In this document: positions 4,308-6,128 of the stretch, in pieces | Layout: every line of letters begins with the position of its first letter | Position numbering within the stretch: the first letter of the stretch is position 1 | Assembly: GCF_036803785.1 (NCBI RefSeq) | Contig: NZ_DAIRTR010000156.1 | Coordinates: 1-6,128 of the forward strand | Reading direction: 5' to 3' | Length of the DNA: 6,128 bases | From: Pelomicrobium sp036803785 | GTDB lineage: Bacteria; Pseudomonadota; Gammaproteobacteria; Burkholderiales; UBA6910 | The notes under the pieces: generated by a model | What the model was told of the DNA's origin: nothing | Databases searched by the model: none | Seen by the model: the letters and a program-made list of their open reading frames with translations, nothing else | Position numbers and translations under genes: made by a program

Positions 4308-6128
4308 TCAGTCGAAGGAGAGGGTATAGACCAGGTTGACGCCGTTGGCTGTGCCCGTGACCGCCTGGATCGCCCACTTCTCGGACAGCATCATGGTAAT
4401 GCGGGCCACGTTTCCTGTGCCTTCCAGGCTCCGCCCCACGCTCACGTAGACCGCGGAGGTGAGCTGCGTGCCCAGGGTGATCTCTTGCTGCTGCTGACGG
4501 AAGGTGCTGAAGCCGAACTCGGTGTCGGCGACGGCCGTGCCGGGGCCGAGGATGAGCCAGGCGAGCTTCTGATTGTCCGGAACGGGCGGGTGGGAATAGA
4601 GGCTGGTGCGGGGCGAGAGGGCGGTGCCGGTGATGAGGATCCCTGCCTCGGCGGTGGGACTTTTGCGCACTGCCAGGATGTCCAGCTTGGGATTCGCCAG
4701 TGGCCCGTCGAAGAGCAGCGCGCCTCGCTCGATAGTGAGCTGCTGCCCGTAGGCCCGGTAGCTGCCCTCGGCCACCCGCACGGTGCCTTTGACCCGGACC
4801 GGTCCCACGCTGTCGGAGACCACACGGAAGCGCCCGGCGAGCCGCGCTTCCAGCCCTTCACCGCGGATGCGAAAGTCCTGGCCCAAGTCGATGTCCAGGT
4901 CGAAGGCGAACCCGAGGGGAGGGCCTTCTTCCGGCACCGGAGCGCCGACGATCACCACGTCCTCCGACAGGCTGGGCGTTTCGAAGGATTCGAGCTCGAG
5001 CAGCCCCCGATCCGCCTGGAACTTTCCGGTGATCGACAGTCTCCCCCCTTCGCCGCGCACCTTGGCGCTGCCGCTGGCCACCAGCACTTGATCGGGCCGC
5101 TGGACCAGGGTGGCCCGCACGGCCTGCACGTCCAGGTCCAGGACCGGCGCACCGTTCACTAGGCGGCCGCTGCCCGTCGCCTCGAGGCTGCCTTCCCCCG
5201 CCCGGAACACGGCGCGGCGTAGCCGCAGGCCAGCCTGGTCGAAATCCACTTCAGCCTCACCCCCCTCGAAGGCGAGCCCCAGATCCTCCCGCCGTAGCGC
5301 CAGGTTTTGGGCGCGCAAACTCCCCCGCAGCCCGGGCGCCTGCAGGCTGCCCTGGGCGGTGAGGGCGCCGCGCACGGATCCGTCCAGTGCTACCCCGACG
5401 CGAAGCAGCCGGCCGACCCAGGCGAGGGAAGGCATGTCCAGTTGGACCTCCAGGGCCAAGGGCGCTTCCGGCGCGATGCGCCACAAGCCGCCTTCCCGGT
5501 GGGCTACGGTGCGGAAAGTTCCCGCGACGCGGCCGAGGCGGGTGCCCGTGGCAGAAAGCTGTCCTGCGATGACGTTATTCTGGACTTGGGCCACGAAGGC
5601 GAGGCGCTCCAACCCGAGCGCTAGGGGCCGGCCTCCCTGGAACACGACATCGCCCCGCTCCCGCCACACCTCCACGGCGCCGTTTAAGGTAGCCGAGGCG
5701 TCGATCCTCCATCGGGCGCCCAAGACCAGGGAGAGCTCGAACCCTGCCTCGCGTGCTAAGGCCGGGGCCAGGGCCGCGAGCGGCAACCCTTCGGCCCGAC
5801 CGGCCCATCGCACTTGATCGCCATCGGCGAGCAGGGGTTCGAAATCCACCCGCCCGCCGCCGGTGAGCTCGAGCCGCCCGGCGCCCAGGGCGAGGCGCCG
5901 CCGGGAGAGTTCCAGGGAGACTGGAGCCGCGAGGGTCAGGGGATAGGGCTCAGCGGTGCGAAGGTCCACCAGGCGCCCGGACCAGGCCGGTTCTGGATCC
6001 AGCTCGAGGGCTCCCTGTGCTCGGGCTTGCCCCGCGATCCCGGGCCCTTCCAGCTGCACTTGGAAGACATGGCTGCGCTGGGTGCCCTGCAGATTGAGCG
6101 TTGCCCCGGCCAGGGCCCACCCCCCCAG
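4308..6128 (-). CDS. tamB: Translocation/assembly module protein TamB (DUF490), C-terminal part
   Basis: The frame is open to the right edge of the window, so only the last 606 residues are present; the apparent GTG start near 6059 is internal. TamB spans the periplasm from an inner-membrane anchor and works with the outer-membrane barrel TamA in outer-membrane assembly and in phospholipid transport between the membranes. The visible part has long alternating-hydrophobic beta repeats typical of the groove-forming beta-taco fold. It then has the conserved DUF490 C-terminal domain: FDLDIDLG, GTVRVAEGSYRAYGQQLTIERG, FDGPLANPKLDILAVRK and a GILITGTALSPRTSLYSHPP-like stretch (about 4570-4920). The protein ends in NGVNLVYTLSFD, with the terminal aromatic-acidic beta strand usual for TamB. 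tamA would be expected further upstream, outside the window. DUF2905 follows after 43 bases and is probably co-transcribed. No frameshift is seen. Confidence 0.93.
   Translation of the reverse strand: MGGWALAGATLNLQGTQRSHVFQVQLEGPGIAGQARAQGALELDPEPAWSGRLVDLRTAEPYPLTLAAPVSLELSRRRLALGAGRLELTGGGRVDFEPLLADGDQVRWAGRAEGLPLAALAPALAREAGFELSLVLGARWRIDASATLNGAVEVWRERGDVVFQGGRPLALGLERLAFVAQVQNNVIAGQLSATGTRLGRVAGTFRTVAHREGGLWRIAPEAPLALEVQLDMPSLAWVGRLLRVGVALDGSVRGALTAQGSLQAPGLRGSLRAQNLALRREDLGLAFEGGEAEVDFDQAGLRLRRAVFRAGEGSLEATGSGRLVNGAPVLDLDVQAVRATLVQRPDQVLVASGSAKVRGEGGRLSITGKFQADRGLLELESFETPSLSEDVVIVGAPVPEEGPPLGFAFDLDIDLGQDFRIRGEGLEARLAGRFRVVSDSVGPVRVKGTVRVAEGSYRAYGQQLTIERGALLFDGPLANPKLDILAVRKSPTAEAGILITGTALSPRTSLYSHPPVPDNQKLAWLILGPGTAVADTEFGFSTFRQQQQEITLGTQLTSAVYVSVGRSLEGTGNVARITMMLSEKWAIQAVTGTANGVNLVYTLSFD

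Noticed and set aside
4483..4497. Short CAG/CTG triplet run within tamB
   Set aside because: It encodes four glutamines in a normal variable loop near the C-terminus; too short to be a meaningful repeat.
4287..5162. A 291-codon open frame antisense to tamB
   Set aside because: It is a shadow of the GC-skewed codons of tamB; it has no family resemblance and no convincing start signal.

Overview
This is a GC-rich window that is almost fully coding. It comes from a Gram-negative bacterium, most likely a proteobacterium. An LpxR-type lipid A deacylase and the translocation/assembly factor TamB are both outer-membrane-biogenesis proteins. The YbdK, DUF454 (YbaN-like) and DUF2905 families are also common in Beta- and Gammaproteobacteria. 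A betaproteobacterium is my best guess, but it rests on family content and base composition only; there is no rRNA or other phylogenetic marker here.

Plus strand, 1-3900. The window opens inside the C-terminal half of an LpxR-like (DUF2219) outer-membrane enzyme (1-420). After a 75-base gap with a good -10 box comes a small VOC/glyoxalase-fold protein (496-924). A DUF454 inner-membrane protein (955-1416) follows 30 bases later. A 160-base spacer then holds two small hairpins and a possible promoter. Next is a two-gene unit: a CPA-family cation:proton antiporter (1577-2776) and a YbdK-type glutamate-cysteine ligase (2776-3900), joined by a TGATG stop/start overlap.

Convergent junction, about 3901-4070. 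This 163-base stretch has no recognised gene. It does contain a 26-codon ORF with a strong Shine-Dalgarno sequence, and a nested inverted repeat that spans the meeting stop codons.

Minus strand, 4064-6128. TamB is transcribed leftwards from beyond the right edge of the window; its last 606 residues are visible. It is followed after 43 bases by a small two-helix membrane protein, DUF2905.

As a whole this is housekeeping and envelope-maintenance content: lipid A editing, outer-membrane protein assembly, ion homeostasis and thiol or carboxylate-amine ligation. I see no mobile element, CRISPR array, tRNA or rRNA, and nothing that amounts to a clearly new multi-gene system. The points most worth a second look are three. 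The antiporter lacks the usual membrane aspartate at its predicted ion-binding site. That antiporter is tightly coupled to a glutathione-type ligase. The convergent junction holds a possible microprotein.
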